A stretch of DNA of 61,198 nt, from assembly GCA_900290255.1 (NCBI GenBank), contig OMOD01000148.1, positions 1 to 61,198 on the forward strand. Direction: 5' to 3'. The DNA is from Candidatus Sulfotelmatobacter kueseliae. GTDB taxonomy: Bacteria; Acidobacteriota; Terriglobia; Terriglobales; Acidobacteriaceae. The number at the start of each line of letters is the position of its first letter. The stretch's first letter is position 1. The notes under the pieces are model-generated. The model saw only the letters and a list, made by a program, of their open reading frames with translations, was not told the DNA's origin and did not search any database. Made by a program: the position numbers and the translations under genes. Positions 25,906-35,532 of the stretch are shown one piece after another.

Positions 25906-27021
25906 TTAAGCCCTGCCTGGGGCAGAACTCCCCGGCTCATACAGGCAGAACGGGTCTGTGCCCAGCGCGTCGCCGGTGTGGGCGTAAGCCCGGGCGCGTG
26001 ATCCGCCGCAGATGTGGCTGTATTCGCACGCGCCGCAATTTCCATGGAACTGGTCGGGCGAATGCAATCCCCGGAAGATGTCGGAGTTGCGATACACCTC
26101 TACCAGCGAGCCGGTGCGTACGTTTCCGCAGTGCAGCGGTAGGAATCCGGAGGGATAGATGTCTCCCAGATGCGAGACGAAGACGATGCCGTGTCCGTCG
26201 CGAATCTGGAAGCCCTTGTAAACCGATGTGGCCTTCATTTCCGGCGTCGCCATGCCGGACGAATGCATTTTTTCAATGGCGATGCGGCGGTAGGACGGGG
26301 CTTCCGTCGTCTTGACCTGGAACGGCGAGTGCATGGAGAGGTCGAACACCCAGCGCATGATGCTCTCGCCTTCTTCCGGCGTGACTTCGTTCAGAGCTTT
26401 GCCGCGTCCCACCGAGATCAGGAAGAACAAGCTCCAGCGCATCACCGGGAAACTGGTGCGCAACAGGTTGTAGATGGCGGGCAGATCGTCGGCGGTTTCC
26501 TCCGCAACCAGAGTGTTGACCTGGATAGGAAGTCCCAGCCGTCCGCAATGGCGCGCCGCTTCCATGGTGCGTTCAAACGTCCCGGGCACGGCGCGAATGG
26601 CGTCGTGCTTCTCGGCGCAGGAACCGTCGAGGCTGAGCCCCAGGCTTTGAATGCCGTGCTCTTTCAGTTTTGTAATGGCGTCGTTGGTCAACTCGGGAGT
26701 GGCGCTGGGCGTAATGGAAACTTCCAGCCCCAAGCCGTTCGCGTAATCGATCAGCGGGTAAATGTCTTTGCGGCTCAGAGGATCGCCACCGGTCAGAATC
26801 AGATGCGGCAGCGGGTCGCCAAAACCCAGCAACTGTTTCAGGAAGCGCTCGCTCTGCTCGGTGTTGAGTTCCAGCGGGTGCGGGTTAGGCATGGCCTCGG
26901 CGCGGCAGTGCTTGCAAGCCAGGCCGCAGGCCTGGGTCATCTCCCAGTAGACCAACATGGGATTTCTGGAAAAGTCACGAGCCATACGGCTCATATTCGG
27001 AGTAGTGCTGGCAACCACCAT
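25906..27021 (-). CDS. Radical SAM/SPASM protein of the alternative heme biosynthesis (AhbC/AhbD/NirJ-like) group
   Basis: 371 residues. The radical SAM cluster motif CGLACKHC (CxxxCxxC) is near residue 32, followed by LILTGGDPLSRKDIY (the GGDP SAM-binding motif). The C-terminal SPASM-type region has CGACEYSHICGGSRARAY plus a later Cys (DPFCLYE), holding an auxiliary Fe-S cluster as in AhbC, AhbD and NirJ. These enzymes modify heme side chains; others of the same subfamily (TIGR04053-like) have unknown substrates. A CRP/FNR-type palindrome sits 77 bp upstream of the start. It neighbours a cytochrome c and a HemA-like gene, which fits heme chemistry, but the reaction is not provable from sequence. 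Confidence 0.75.
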   Translation of the reverse strand: MVVASTTPNMSRMARDFSRNPMLVYWEMTQACGLACKHCRAEAMPNPHPLELNTEQSERFLKQLLGFGDPLPHLILTGGDPLSRKDIYPLIDYANGLGLEVSITPSATPELTNDAITKLKEHGIQSLGLSLDGSCAEKHDAIRAVPGTFERTMEAARHCGRLGLPIQVNTLVAEETADDLPAIYNLLRTSFPVMRWSLFFLISVGRGKALNEVTPEEGESIMRWVFDLSMHSPFQVKTTEAPSYRRIAIEKMHSSGMATPEMKATSVYKGFQIRDGHGIVFVSHLGDIYPSGFLPLHCGNVRTGSLVEVYRNSDIFRGLHSPDQFHGNCGACEYSHICGGSRARAYAHTGDALGTDPFCLYEPGSSAPGRA

Positions 27022-27097
27022 GATTCCCCCCTTCCGGCGAACACCTTAAACAGCCCCACGAGCAAGTATCAGGGTAATTTCGGGGGTGGGAAAACGC

Positions 27098-27113
27098 TGT
27101 GATTAGAATCACA
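27098..27113. promoter_or_regulatory. CRP/FNR-family palindrome upstream of the radical SAM gene
   Basis: TGTGATTAGAATCACA: 7-bp perfect arms around a 2-bp centre, fitting the TGTGA-N6-TCACA consensus. Its exact reverse complement occurs at 54055-54070. It is the strongest element in the 413-bp gap 27022-27434, which otherwise contains a tandem repeat and a terminator. Confidence 0.7.
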
Positions 27114-27147
27114 CCCTGCCGTGACCGTTTTCGCAAGAAAAGGCAAG

Positions 27148-27203
27148 TTCAACCTTGCAACTTTGGAACCTTGAAACTTTGAAACCTTGAAACCTTGAAA
27201 CCC
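27148..27203. repeat. Tandem CTTGAAAC/CTTTGAAAC repeat
   Basis: Successive units of 8-9 bases (CCTTGCAACTTTGG, then AACCTTGAAACTTTGAAACC and further copies) run for about 56 bp. Same family as the right arm at 22732-22795. No protein is encoded. Confidence 0.65.
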
Positions 27204-27211
27204 TCTACCAA

Positions 27212-27250
27212 ACAAAAACCCGGGTCTGGGGGTGAGCACCGAGACCCGGG
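27212..27250 (-). terminator. Intrinsic terminator of the small cytochrome c gene
   Basis: On the minus strand CCCGGGTCT (27250-27242) pairs with AGACCCGGG (27227-27219) and is followed by TTTTTGTTT. It lies 185 bp downstream of the cytochrome stop codon. Confidence 0.75.
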
Positions 27251-27434
27251 CTGGCTGTTCCTTGGGTTTGGCAAACGGGAGGGGGATGACCGGCTGCCCG
27301 GCTTCGAGGCCAGAGCTTGCCGGTGAGCGGATCAATCACCCTCACCCGGAGTCCCGCGTGCCGCGTCTTTGCCGTGGCAGCGCAGGTTCGCCGTGTGGAA
27401 CAGCGATCTTGCTCTCTCAGCTAACCAGATTTTT

Positions 27435-27770
27435 CTACTTCTTCTGCGCGCCGCGAATGTAGGCGACCAGCATCTTGACCTGATCGGGAGTCACACCCTT
27501 GTTGGCGAACGCGTGCATGGCTTTCTTGTCTTTGCCGCCGTTGGCGATCATATCGGTCAGATCGGCATCGGAGGCCTTCTTCGCGTCGTCTGAAACCAGG
27601 CTGGGAATCTTGGCTGCAGGTTTGCCAGCGAGATCCGCGCCATGGCAGGCAGCGCACTTGGCTTTGTAAAGAGCTGCGCCGTCGTCTTGCGCCCAGGACA
27701 GGTTGGGCAGGATCAGAAACAATGCGAGAGCGATCATCACGATCAGAATGACTAACTTCATCATCTTCAT
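27435..27770 (-). CDS. Small periplasmic mono-heme cytochrome c
   Basis: 111 residues. The start at 27770 is chosen because a signal peptide follows immediately (MKMMKLVILIVMIALALFLI, cleavage after LSWA) and GGAGAGGAAA lies upstream; the longer frame adds a non-conserved 40 residues. One heme motif CAACHGADLAG and a distal Met candidate (KKAMHAF), with a C-terminal helix VKMLVAYIRG, give a class I (c6/c553-like) cytochrome. Likely a soluble electron shuttle. Degenerate CRP/FNR-type sites lie about 140-180 bp upstream. Confidence 0.88.
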   Translation of the reverse strand: MKMMKLVILIVMIALALFLILPNLSWAQDDGAALYKAKCAACHGADLAGKPAAKIPSLVSDDAKKASDADLTDMIANGGKDKKAMHAFANKGVTPDQVKMLVAYIRGAQKK

Positions 27771-27909
27771 AATGGCGTTTCCTCTCCTCAGAACCAGCGT
27801 GTCTCGTCGCTTCGCCCGCTGACTCAAACCAGATGTACAGACGAAGTCCGAGACTGATGAAAGACGTACGAATCGTATTGCAGTTTCCATGCTGGCTCGC
27901 GAATTGGTC

Positions 27910-27947
27910 TGTGATTGCAGTCACTTTTTGTAGTGATTGCAATCCGC
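27910..27947. promoter_or_regulatory. Two degenerate CRP/FNR-type sites, 22 bp apart, in the cytochrome c / HemA-like divergent gap
   Basis: TGTGATTGCAGTCACT (27910-27925) and AGTGATTGCAATCCGC (27932-27947) share the GTGATTGCA core. The first keeps both half-sites (GTGA-N6-TCAC). Centre-to-centre distance is 22 bp, two DNA turns. The rest of the 389-bp gap (27771-28159) holds a small hairpin CACCCG-CAATT-CGGGTG (27985-28001) and nothing else recognised. Confidence 0.45.
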
Positions 27948-28159
27948 AGCCAACTCCTTACGCGACATGCAGATCGCGCAAAACCACCCGCAATTCGGGT
28001 GATATGCCGCACCTGATGGAATCTGCAGCACGATGTTGCGTTTTTCCTCGCTCGCAAGCCGCTGAAAATAAATCGGTTGCCGTTGATCCCGGCATTTTCT
28101 TTTGGCAGGGAGCGTGCTTTCGAAAACAGGGGACCGCAACTTGCGCTTGAGGTGTCGTC

Positions 28160-29500
28160 GTGGAACCTACGCTCATGGTCGTCGGACTGAACCACCTTAC
28201 TGCTCCGCTGGCCACGAGAGAGCGCTTCTTTATCGCCAAGGACCGCCGCTATGAGGTCCTTCGCCAGTTGAGAACTGCGGAAGGCATTGAGGAGTTGGTC
28301 GTCGTCTCCACTTGCTGCCGAACCGAGTTCCTGCTCTGGGCCAGCGAACCGACCCTCGCTGCGAATTCGTTGATCCACTACCTTGCTACCGAACATGGCT
28401 TGAAGCTGAGCGAATGGGAACACTTCTACCGCCGGCTCGATGATGCGGCACTGAACCATATCTTCCGGGTCACCTGCGGCCTTGATTGCCAGAGATTGTG
28501 CGAGGCGGATGTGTCGGGTTGCATGAGAATCGCGTGGGAGCAGGCCCGGACGGTTGGCGCTTCCGGACGCTTTTTGAACGCCCTGCTGGAAAGAGCAATC
28601 AGCTTATCGGAGCGAGTGAGCGACCAGACAAGAAGCGCGAAAAGGGGAGTCACGGTTCCCTCCGTAGCCCTGGAGTTGGCCCGGCGGATTTTCGGATCGC
28701 TCGAGGGCCGCAAGCTTCTGCTGCTGGGCACGGAGAAGAGCGAACCCTGCGCCCGGTTGATGTGCGAAAACGGAACCGGGCCGGTGGTGGTCATTGATCA
28801 GTCTCCGGCGCGGGCGCAGGAACTGGCCACGAAGCTGGGTGGGACTGCGGCCGCGCAGACCGACCGCTGGAGTTGCCTGCTGCGGGCAGACATCGTGGTC
28901 AGCGCGACCGGCAGCCAGCACTTCGTTCTGACCCGCGAGGAGGCCGAGCGCATCGCCGTGGAGCGCAACCGGGTCCCCATGGTCATTTTCGACATCTGCA
29001 TTCCCCGCAATGTAGATCCCGAGGTGCGCCGCGTGGATGGCATTCTCCTTTATGACTACGAAGGCCTCGATCGCGCCGCCCGAAATCCTGTAATCGAGCC
29101 CAGCACTGTCCCTACGGATGCCGAGAAGACGGTGATGGGGGAGATAGAGGCTTTCCGCAACCGACTCAAGACGGAAGTGGTGGTGCCGACCAGCGTCGCA
29201 CTGAGTCAGCGTCTGGAAGAGATTTGCCGGAAAGAATTCGAGTCTTTTACCCGCGAACGAGGACCGTTCACCCGGGAGCAGGATCAGTTGCTGCGTGCCC
29301 TAATCGCTCAGGTCGCGCAAGGGATCGCCGGTTCACTGGCACGTGAACTCAAGCAGCTTCCAGAAAGCGAGGAACAGGAGAAGATGGCGGCCGCCGTCGC
29401 TCGCTTGTTCCGCCTCCATTCGCAGCCCGCGATGGCCGGCAGCAAGCGGGAAAAGGGGAAAAATGAGCCAAAAGATCGACCAATCGCCATCAACTCCTAA
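28160..29500 (+). CDS. Diverged glutamyl-tRNA reductase (HemA)-like protein with degraded catalytic/NADPH motifs
   Basis: 446 residues, full HemA length and domain order: catalytic N-terminal domain, Rossmann domain, C-terminal dimerisation helix. Several signatures deviate. The active-site motif STCNRTE reads STCCRTE (catalytic Cys52 kept, Asn replaced by Cys). The usual GEPQILGQVK reads CEADVSGCMR, and the Rossmann GxGxMG reads GTEKSE. Extra Cys at 53, 106, 110, 114 and 121 are seen. The start is GTG 28160 with GAGG 7 nt upstream. It may be a paralogue with a new role (heme or Fe-S sensing, for example) rather than the main HemA. Neighbours (cytochrome c, heme-type radical SAM) fit heme metabolism. 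A truncated TPR gene overlaps its 3' end. Confidence 0.75.
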   Translation: MEPTLMVVGLNHLTAPLATRERFFIAKDRRYEVLRQLRTAEGIEELVVVSTCCRTEFLLWASEPTLAANSLIHYLATEHGLKLSEWEHFYRRLDDAALNHIFRVTCGLDCQRLCEADVSGCMRIAWEQARTVGASGRFLNALLERAISLSERVSDQTRSAKRGVTVPSVALELARRIFGSLEGRKLLLLGTEKSEPCARLMCENGTGPVVVIDQSPARAQELATKLGGTAAAQTDRWSCLLRADIVVSATGSQHFVLTREEAERIAVERNRVPMVIFDICIPRNVDPEVRRVDGILLYDYEGLDRAARNPVIEPSTVPTDAEKTVMGEIEAFRNRLKTEVVVPTSVALSQRLEEICRKEFESFTRERGPFTREQDQLLRALIAQVAQGIAGSLARELKQLPESEEQEKMAAAVARLFRLHSQPAMAGSKREKGKNEPKDRPIAINS

Positions 29501-29558
29501 CCCCGCGTGGACGAGCACGCAGGCCTACGTGCTGGCAGTATTCTCATTCGCGAAACAA
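29463..29558 (+). pseudogene. 5' fragment of a membrane-anchored TPR gene
   Basis: ATG 29463 opens a frame overlapping the HemA-like gene. It reads PAWTSTQAYVLAVFSF, clearly homologous to the start of the TPR gene at 59090 (SWTPTQAYVLSVICL). After about 32 residues the homology stops: no hydrophobic anchor or TPR unit follows, and an intrinsic terminator lies 100 bp further. The frame continues open to 29933 but without family-like sequence. I read it as a deletion remnant of a third member of the TPR family. Confidence 0.55.
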
Positions 29559-29661
29559 TTAGCCCGAGTCGAGCAGGACATTTGCCAAGGCGAAAGAGCA
29601 CGCTGCTCGCGGCTAGAGAGTTTACCACTGACGCAGTTCATAATTCCATATCTTGGCGCCA

Positions 29662-29696
29662 CAGGGCTTCCGCAAGGGAGCCCTGTTTTTTCTTCT
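29662..29696 (+). terminator. Intrinsic terminator after the HemA-like gene and TPR fragment
   Basis: CAGGGCTTCC (29662-29671) pairs with GGGAGCCCTG (29676-29685), one wobble, GCAA loop, followed by TTTTTTCTTCT. The rest of the 29501-29842 gap has no gene or motif I recognise. Confidence 0.9.
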
Positions 29697-29842
29697 GTAA
29701 GTATTGCAGTCGTGCGGAATAAGTGCCTTATTTTGCAAATCATTACACTTTTCATCCATCCCGTGACACGTTCTAGACGACCGAGACACGGAGAGAACTG
29801 GCCGCGCTCAGGTCGAACCGGGGACAGAGTAAGAACGCGGAT

Positions 29843-31333
<1,491 letters not shown>

Positions 31334-31502
31334 GCGTGACTTGGCTTATTTGGGACCTTCCGGCGAGACCAGCGAACTCTCAGCAACCCACCCAAGTTCA
31401 CGTCTCGGCGAGAAAGGCCAGATCGGCCCCGGAAGGAAGCACACTTCTTGAGAGTATACACGACCGAAAGGCGCAGGATTGCGGCCTCGTAGCGCCCTAC
31501 GC

Positions 31503-33344
31503 TTAGGAGCCTGCTTGCCCGCGCCGCATTAACCGCGGGAGCAGGATCAGAATCAACCCATAGAACAGAAGCGAAACCACCAGCGAGGCGGCGTTGCCGA
31601 AACGCAGGTCCTCGAACAGGAGTTTGAGAGTGCCGAAAACGACTGCGGCATAGGCCACCCAGCCGAGTTCGACACGCTTCCAACGCGAGCCGAAAAAGCC
31701 GAGGGCCAGGGCAAGTGCGCAGTTCACAATGGTGCGGACCACGGAAAGACGCGAGGCGTTCGATTGCACGCGGCTTGCAAAGAGCCACACCAGTGCTGCT
31801 ACGGCCAGTGCCGCGCCGGCAAATCCGACCAGCGCCGCAGGAACCATCCACAGGAGTTGGCGCTTGCCCTCATCTTTCCCTCCGCGTGATCCGGCGGCGT
31901 AGCACACCACAGCGGAAATCACTACGATCCAGACGGTCCAACCCGGTGCTCGAGGGACGCTTCCCGCCAACGCGCTGGCGGCATAAGCCGGAAGAGCGGA
32001 GACGGCAGCCGCCGCAACCAGGTAGAACGAGGCATGCAGGCCCAGGCTGAGCTTGCGCGTCCGGGTGTACACGAAAGCCGCTGCTGCTGCCATCAAGCAC
32101 AAGATCGGGACCTGGAAGTTCGCGGGAAAAAGCAGGAAGCTGCCCGTCAGCAGAAGCGCCGCTGCCCACGTGGCGCTGACCCGACGATTGCGGGTGTAAG
32201 CCTCCTCCGTGAATCGCGACAAAGCTCCCCAATAACACGCCACCGCCAGAGCCAGGAACAAGACGCCGAGCGCCGCCGCGGCCGAGCCTCGAGTGGCACG
32301 CATTGAACCGTAAGCTGCCAGCACGAACGCGATTACCCCTTGCCCGATTTCGACGAACGTGATCCTCTGGCGCAGGCCAAAGCTGCGCACTCCGATGCTG
32401 CCGCCGTAGATCGCAAGCAGGCTGAGGCACAACCCGGTGATCGTAGCCGGGGAGACGGAATGATACGCCTCGGGCACACCCTCGGAAGAGGTCAGTACAA
32501 ATACGGTCAGCCATACCGCGAAGTCAGCGGCCAGCGCGGATAAGGCGCGCAGGGTCAGGCGGTGTCCCAGGCAGACCGCGAGTTCCGTGGCCAGGGCCAC
32601 GGCCAGCAAGGCCGCCGTGAGCGGCACGAGTTCATGGGTCCCGATGATCAGTGCCAGGCACGTTCCTACGGCGGCGAGCACTGCTACCCACGGAATCGCC
32701 TGCATATTTTGCTGCCATGCCAAGGCCAGCGCCAGCACTACGAAAGCGACAAGCACTCCAGCAGCGAACGCGGGCGACAACACCTGGAAGCGGACGGTGG
32801 ATTCCCACAACAGAGGCGACAGAATCAGCGCGGAAGTCAGCGCATAGGTGGCGCTGGCAAAACGGCTGGTGACGTGCATTCTCGCCGCCCAGACCATCCA
32901 CAAGGCGGCGTACACGATAGCCACCAGCAACACCGGCAATTTCGGAATGGTGCCCGTTTCCGCGATGGCGCGCAGAAGGTAGGCTCCCGCGATTCCGAGA
33001 ACTGCTTTGCCGAGGATGGGAACGGCCCCGCCCGATGCATCCAAGAGTGAAAGGGCACGCTTTGGGGCCCGAACGCGTGGTTCCTGGATTTCTGTGCCGG
33101 TCAGCCGAGGATAGGTGGAACTGGATGCTAGACCTTCCAGCTCGGAAACGCGACGTTCCAGTTCCTGCACCCGCTCGTTGAGTTGCTCCACCGTCGATGC
33201 AGTGCCGTCCGCAACTTGTCCCATTCGCCTCTCCGCATCTGCCCCCTGGCCAAGGGGCCGTAGCTGGTTCCGTGCGCCGAATCGCGCTCGCATGGCGAAG
33301 ATACCAACCAAGGCTAGGCAGCCGGCTAACAGCCCGTGGTGCAA
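31503..33344 (-). CDS. DUF2339-family polytopic membrane protein
   Basis: 613 residues, about 18 hydrophobic segments after a short coiled coil (VEQLNERVQELERRVSELEG) that follows the first membrane segment, the standard arrangement of DUF2339 proteins. Function of the family is unknown. The start appears to be TTG 33344, which places a membrane helix first; an ATG at 33293 would remove it. The TTG lies inside a dispersed repeat (33330-33345), so the 5' end may be repeat-derived. Confidence 0.75.
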   Translation of the reverse strand: MHHGLLAGCLALVGIFAMRARFGARNQLRPLGQGADAERRMGQVADGTASTVEQLNERVQELERRVSELEGLASSSTYPRLTGTEIQEPRVRAPKRALSLLDASGGAVPILGKAVLGIAGAYLLRAIAETGTIPKLPVLLVAIVYAALWMVWAARMHVTSRFASATYALTSALILSPLLWESTVRFQVLSPAFAAGVLVAFVVLALALAWQQNMQAIPWVAVLAAVGTCLALIIGTHELVPLTAALLAVALATELAVCLGHRLTLRALSALAADFAVWLTVFVLTSSEGVPEAYHSVSPATITGLCLSLLAIYGGSIGVRSFGLRQRITFVEIGQGVIAFVLAAYGSMRATRGSAAAALGVLFLALAVACYWGALSRFTEEAYTRNRRVSATWAAALLLTGSFLLFPANFQVPILCLMAAAAAFVYTRTRKLSLGLHASFYLVAAAAVSALPAYAASALAGSVPRAPGWTVWIVVISAVVCYAAGSRGGKDEGKRQLLWMVPAALVGFAGAALAVAALVWLFASRVQSNASRLSVVRTIVNCALALALGFFGSRWKRVELGWVAYAAVVFGTLKLLFEDLRFGNAASLVVSLLFYGLILILLPRLMRRGQAGS

Positions 33345-33726
33345 GTGAGATTCGTATCAGGGCACGCCTTCAGGCGTGCCGCAAGTGCGTTGTTATCAGC
33401 GCGCCTTCAGGCGCTGCACTTTGAATTCGAGTTTCACCACAGGCTGCTAAGGCGCAAATCCGGTTGCCAGGCAACGTCGTTCAACTTCAGAATCTGGGTC
33501 AGCCCCTGCACCGGACCGCTGATGTGATCCAGAGCACAATCTTGGTGCTGTACTTCGATACCTAGGATTTAGGTCCGCAACGATGATCGAAGTCACAGGT
33601 GCCCGTGATCGTGCTCACACCGACAGGAGGATCGAATGCGCGCCCGAGACCGCTAGCGCACTCTCAACGTCAGCCGTACGAGAACGCAGCGCCCCAGCCT
33701 GCCCCATGTCGTGTCTTCGAGTCTGC
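33345..33726. other. Gap with an inverted repeat and palindromes, no gene seen
   Basis: CAGCCCGTGGTGCAAG (33330-33345) and GTTTCACCACAGGCTG (33431-33446) are inverted arms. Between them GCACGCCTTCAGGCGTGC and GCGCCTTCAGGCGC are hairpins. The rest has one weak GTGATCGTGCTCAC (33605-33618) and no coding pattern. Confidence 0.5.
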
Positions 33727-35382
33727 TTATGGGCGTGGGGAAGCAGAAGAAAGCACGGCCCGTCCAAGAAGAAAAGTGGTGCCTAAAGCGCAAAGGTATG
33801 TAAACAGATCGCCCACCTTGGCGTATACCGTCCTGCCTCCTTCCAGCAGCGGCAGCGTGGCCAGAGTCGATTCGGCCGGCCGAGGATCAAAGTAAGGGTC
33901 GACCGCTTCAGTCTTGTGCACCACTCTTCCGTTCGCATCAATGAACGCGGAGATGCCGGAATTCACCGCCCGGACCATGCCGGTGCGTTGCTCGACACTG
34001 CCGAAAACCGCCAGGGCCAGGTGCTGCCATGGTTCAGCTCGGGCTCCATACCAGGAATCATTGGTCAGGTTGAGCAAAAGGTGAGGATGCAGCGCGCCCA
34101 GGCCGCGCAGCAGGCTGGGAATAATATCTTCGTAGCAAATGACCGCTCCCAGACGCCAGGAACTTCCGTCCGCGGTCCTGAGCGGCAGGACCGTAGGTTC
34201 CTTGCCGGCTGTGAAGCCTCCGAATCCTTTAGGAAGGATATTACTGAGCCCGGGGAAGTACTCCTCGCCCGGAACTCGCTCCCCGAAGGGCAGCAGCACC
34301 ATCTTGTCGTATCGTCCGGCTTGCTGCCCCTCACGGTCGATGAGCAGGGCAGAGTTATAAAGAGCGGCATCCGACTCAGTCAGCACTCCGACGACCGTGG
34401 GAGTAGTGAACCCGCGGCGAATGCGGCGGGGGTCCGACTCCGGGAAGTCGGCGCGAAAATCGCGTGGCAGCGAATAGGGATATGCGGTCTCGGTCCACAC
34501 GATGACTTGTGCGCCGGAGTTTTCCAGTTTGCGGGATTGCTCCTGCAACGCGGCCAACTGCCCACTCGCTTCCTCCGGGTGGTACAGGCCTTTCTGGTTG
34601 TAGGCGACGTTGGGCTGAACCACGCCGATGGTGAGCTTCGGCGAAGCCGCCGATAATCTATCGAAGTGCCGCATCCGAAAATTTCCGTAGAGCAACGCAG
34701 CTACCAGAATGACGGTCGCCGCGACCGCGGAAGCGAGTGCTTTCCTGCGCAGCGTCAGCAGGTCGTAGACCGCTCCATTCACGACGAGCAGCAGCGCGGT
34801 CACGCCAATCGGGCCAGCTAAGTCGGCAATTTGAATAACCAGCGGATGCCACGCCTGCACGATTGCAAGATGGAATGGAAACAACATAGGAACCAGCAGT
34901 TCGCTGGTCGCCATGGTTAAAGGCGCCAATAACACCATGGGGTAAGAGGTGCGGCGGCGAATCGTCCGCACCATCCAGGCAAACAAAAGGAAGATAATTC
35001 CGTGGTACGCGCAAAAGACCAGATACAACAAAACGGCCAGTGGAAGCGACAGGCCGGCAAACCGCCGCAGAAGTTCAACCATCCAGTAGAAGCCGCCGCC
35101 AACCCCCACCGCCCCGACCAGCCAGCAGAGCAAGCATGCTCTGAGGCGCGTGGAGGCCCGATCAATGACAAAAAGCGCCGGCACCATGGCGACCCACGAT
35201 AGAGCGGACAGATCGAAAGGAGTGCAGCTGAGGAACCAGAGGGATCCGGAGAGAGCGGATAAGGCCAGTCCGGTCGCCAGTTCGCGTGGACGACGATCCA
35301 CGGAGCGCACGACTTCCAGCTGCGGAGTGCGCGCGGCGCGGCGGCGCGCGGCGCGGCGAGGCTTGATATTCCGGCGTGTCAT
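33727..35382 (-). CDS. lnt: Apolipoprotein N-acyltransferase
   Basis: 551 residues: six to eight membrane helices, then the nitrilase-like domain with the catalytic triad recognisable as Glu in VIVWTETAYPY, Lys in YDKMVLLPFGERVPG, and Cys in GAVICYEDIIPS. LTNDSWYGARAEPWQH and RTGMVRAVNSGIS complete the family signature. It N-acylates lipoproteins at the inner membrane. The N-terminus (residues 1-35) is Arg-rich, RRNIKPRRAARRRAARTP, longer than usual. Separated by 150 bp from the upstream sensor kinase on the same strand. Confidence 0.93.
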   Translation of the reverse strand: MTRRNIKPRRAARRRAARTPQLEVVRSVDRRPRELATGLALSALSGSLWFLSCTPFDLSALSWVAMVPALFVIDRASTRLRACLLCWLVGAVGVGGGFYWMVELLRRFAGLSLPLAVLLYLVFCAYHGIIFLLFAWMVRTIRRRTSYPMVLLAPLTMATSELLVPMLFPFHLAIVQAWHPLVIQIADLAGPIGVTALLLVVNGAVYDLLTLRRKALASAVAATVILVAALLYGNFRMRHFDRLSAASPKLTIGVVQPNVAYNQKGLYHPEEASGQLAALQEQSRKLENSGAQVIVWTETAYPYSLPRDFRADFPESDPRRIRRGFTTPTVVGVLTESDAALYNSALLIDREGQQAGRYDKMVLLPFGERVPGEEYFPGLSNILPKGFGGFTAGKEPTVLPLRTADGSSWRLGAVICYEDIIPSLLRGLGALHPHLLLNLTNDSWYGARAEPWQHLALAVFGSVEQRTGMVRAVNSGISAFIDANGRVVHKTEAVDPYFDPRPAESTLATLPLLEGGRTVYAKVGDLFTYLCALGTTFLLGRAVLSSASPRP

Positions 35383-35532
35383 CGTCTTCGGAAGCGGCAG
35401 CGATTGTACACCGATTTGGTCAGGCGCCGGCGGTTTTTGGCGGTCCGCACCAGCGGCGGGCGTGAGTCACGCGCTGCAAATGGAGAAATACGGCCGGCGG
35501 CTCTGGCCGCGATGCACTCAATCTTTCGATAC

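Noticed and set aside
22732-27203. Tandem CTTGAAAC blocks considered as a possible CRISPR array
   Set aside because: Units are 8-9 bases, contiguous and without unique spacers; no cas gene is near.
33605-33618. GTGATCGTGCTCAC as another CRP/FNR-type site
   Set aside because: Arms lack the ATT/AAT part shared by the good sites, and it is about 260 bp from the nearest start.
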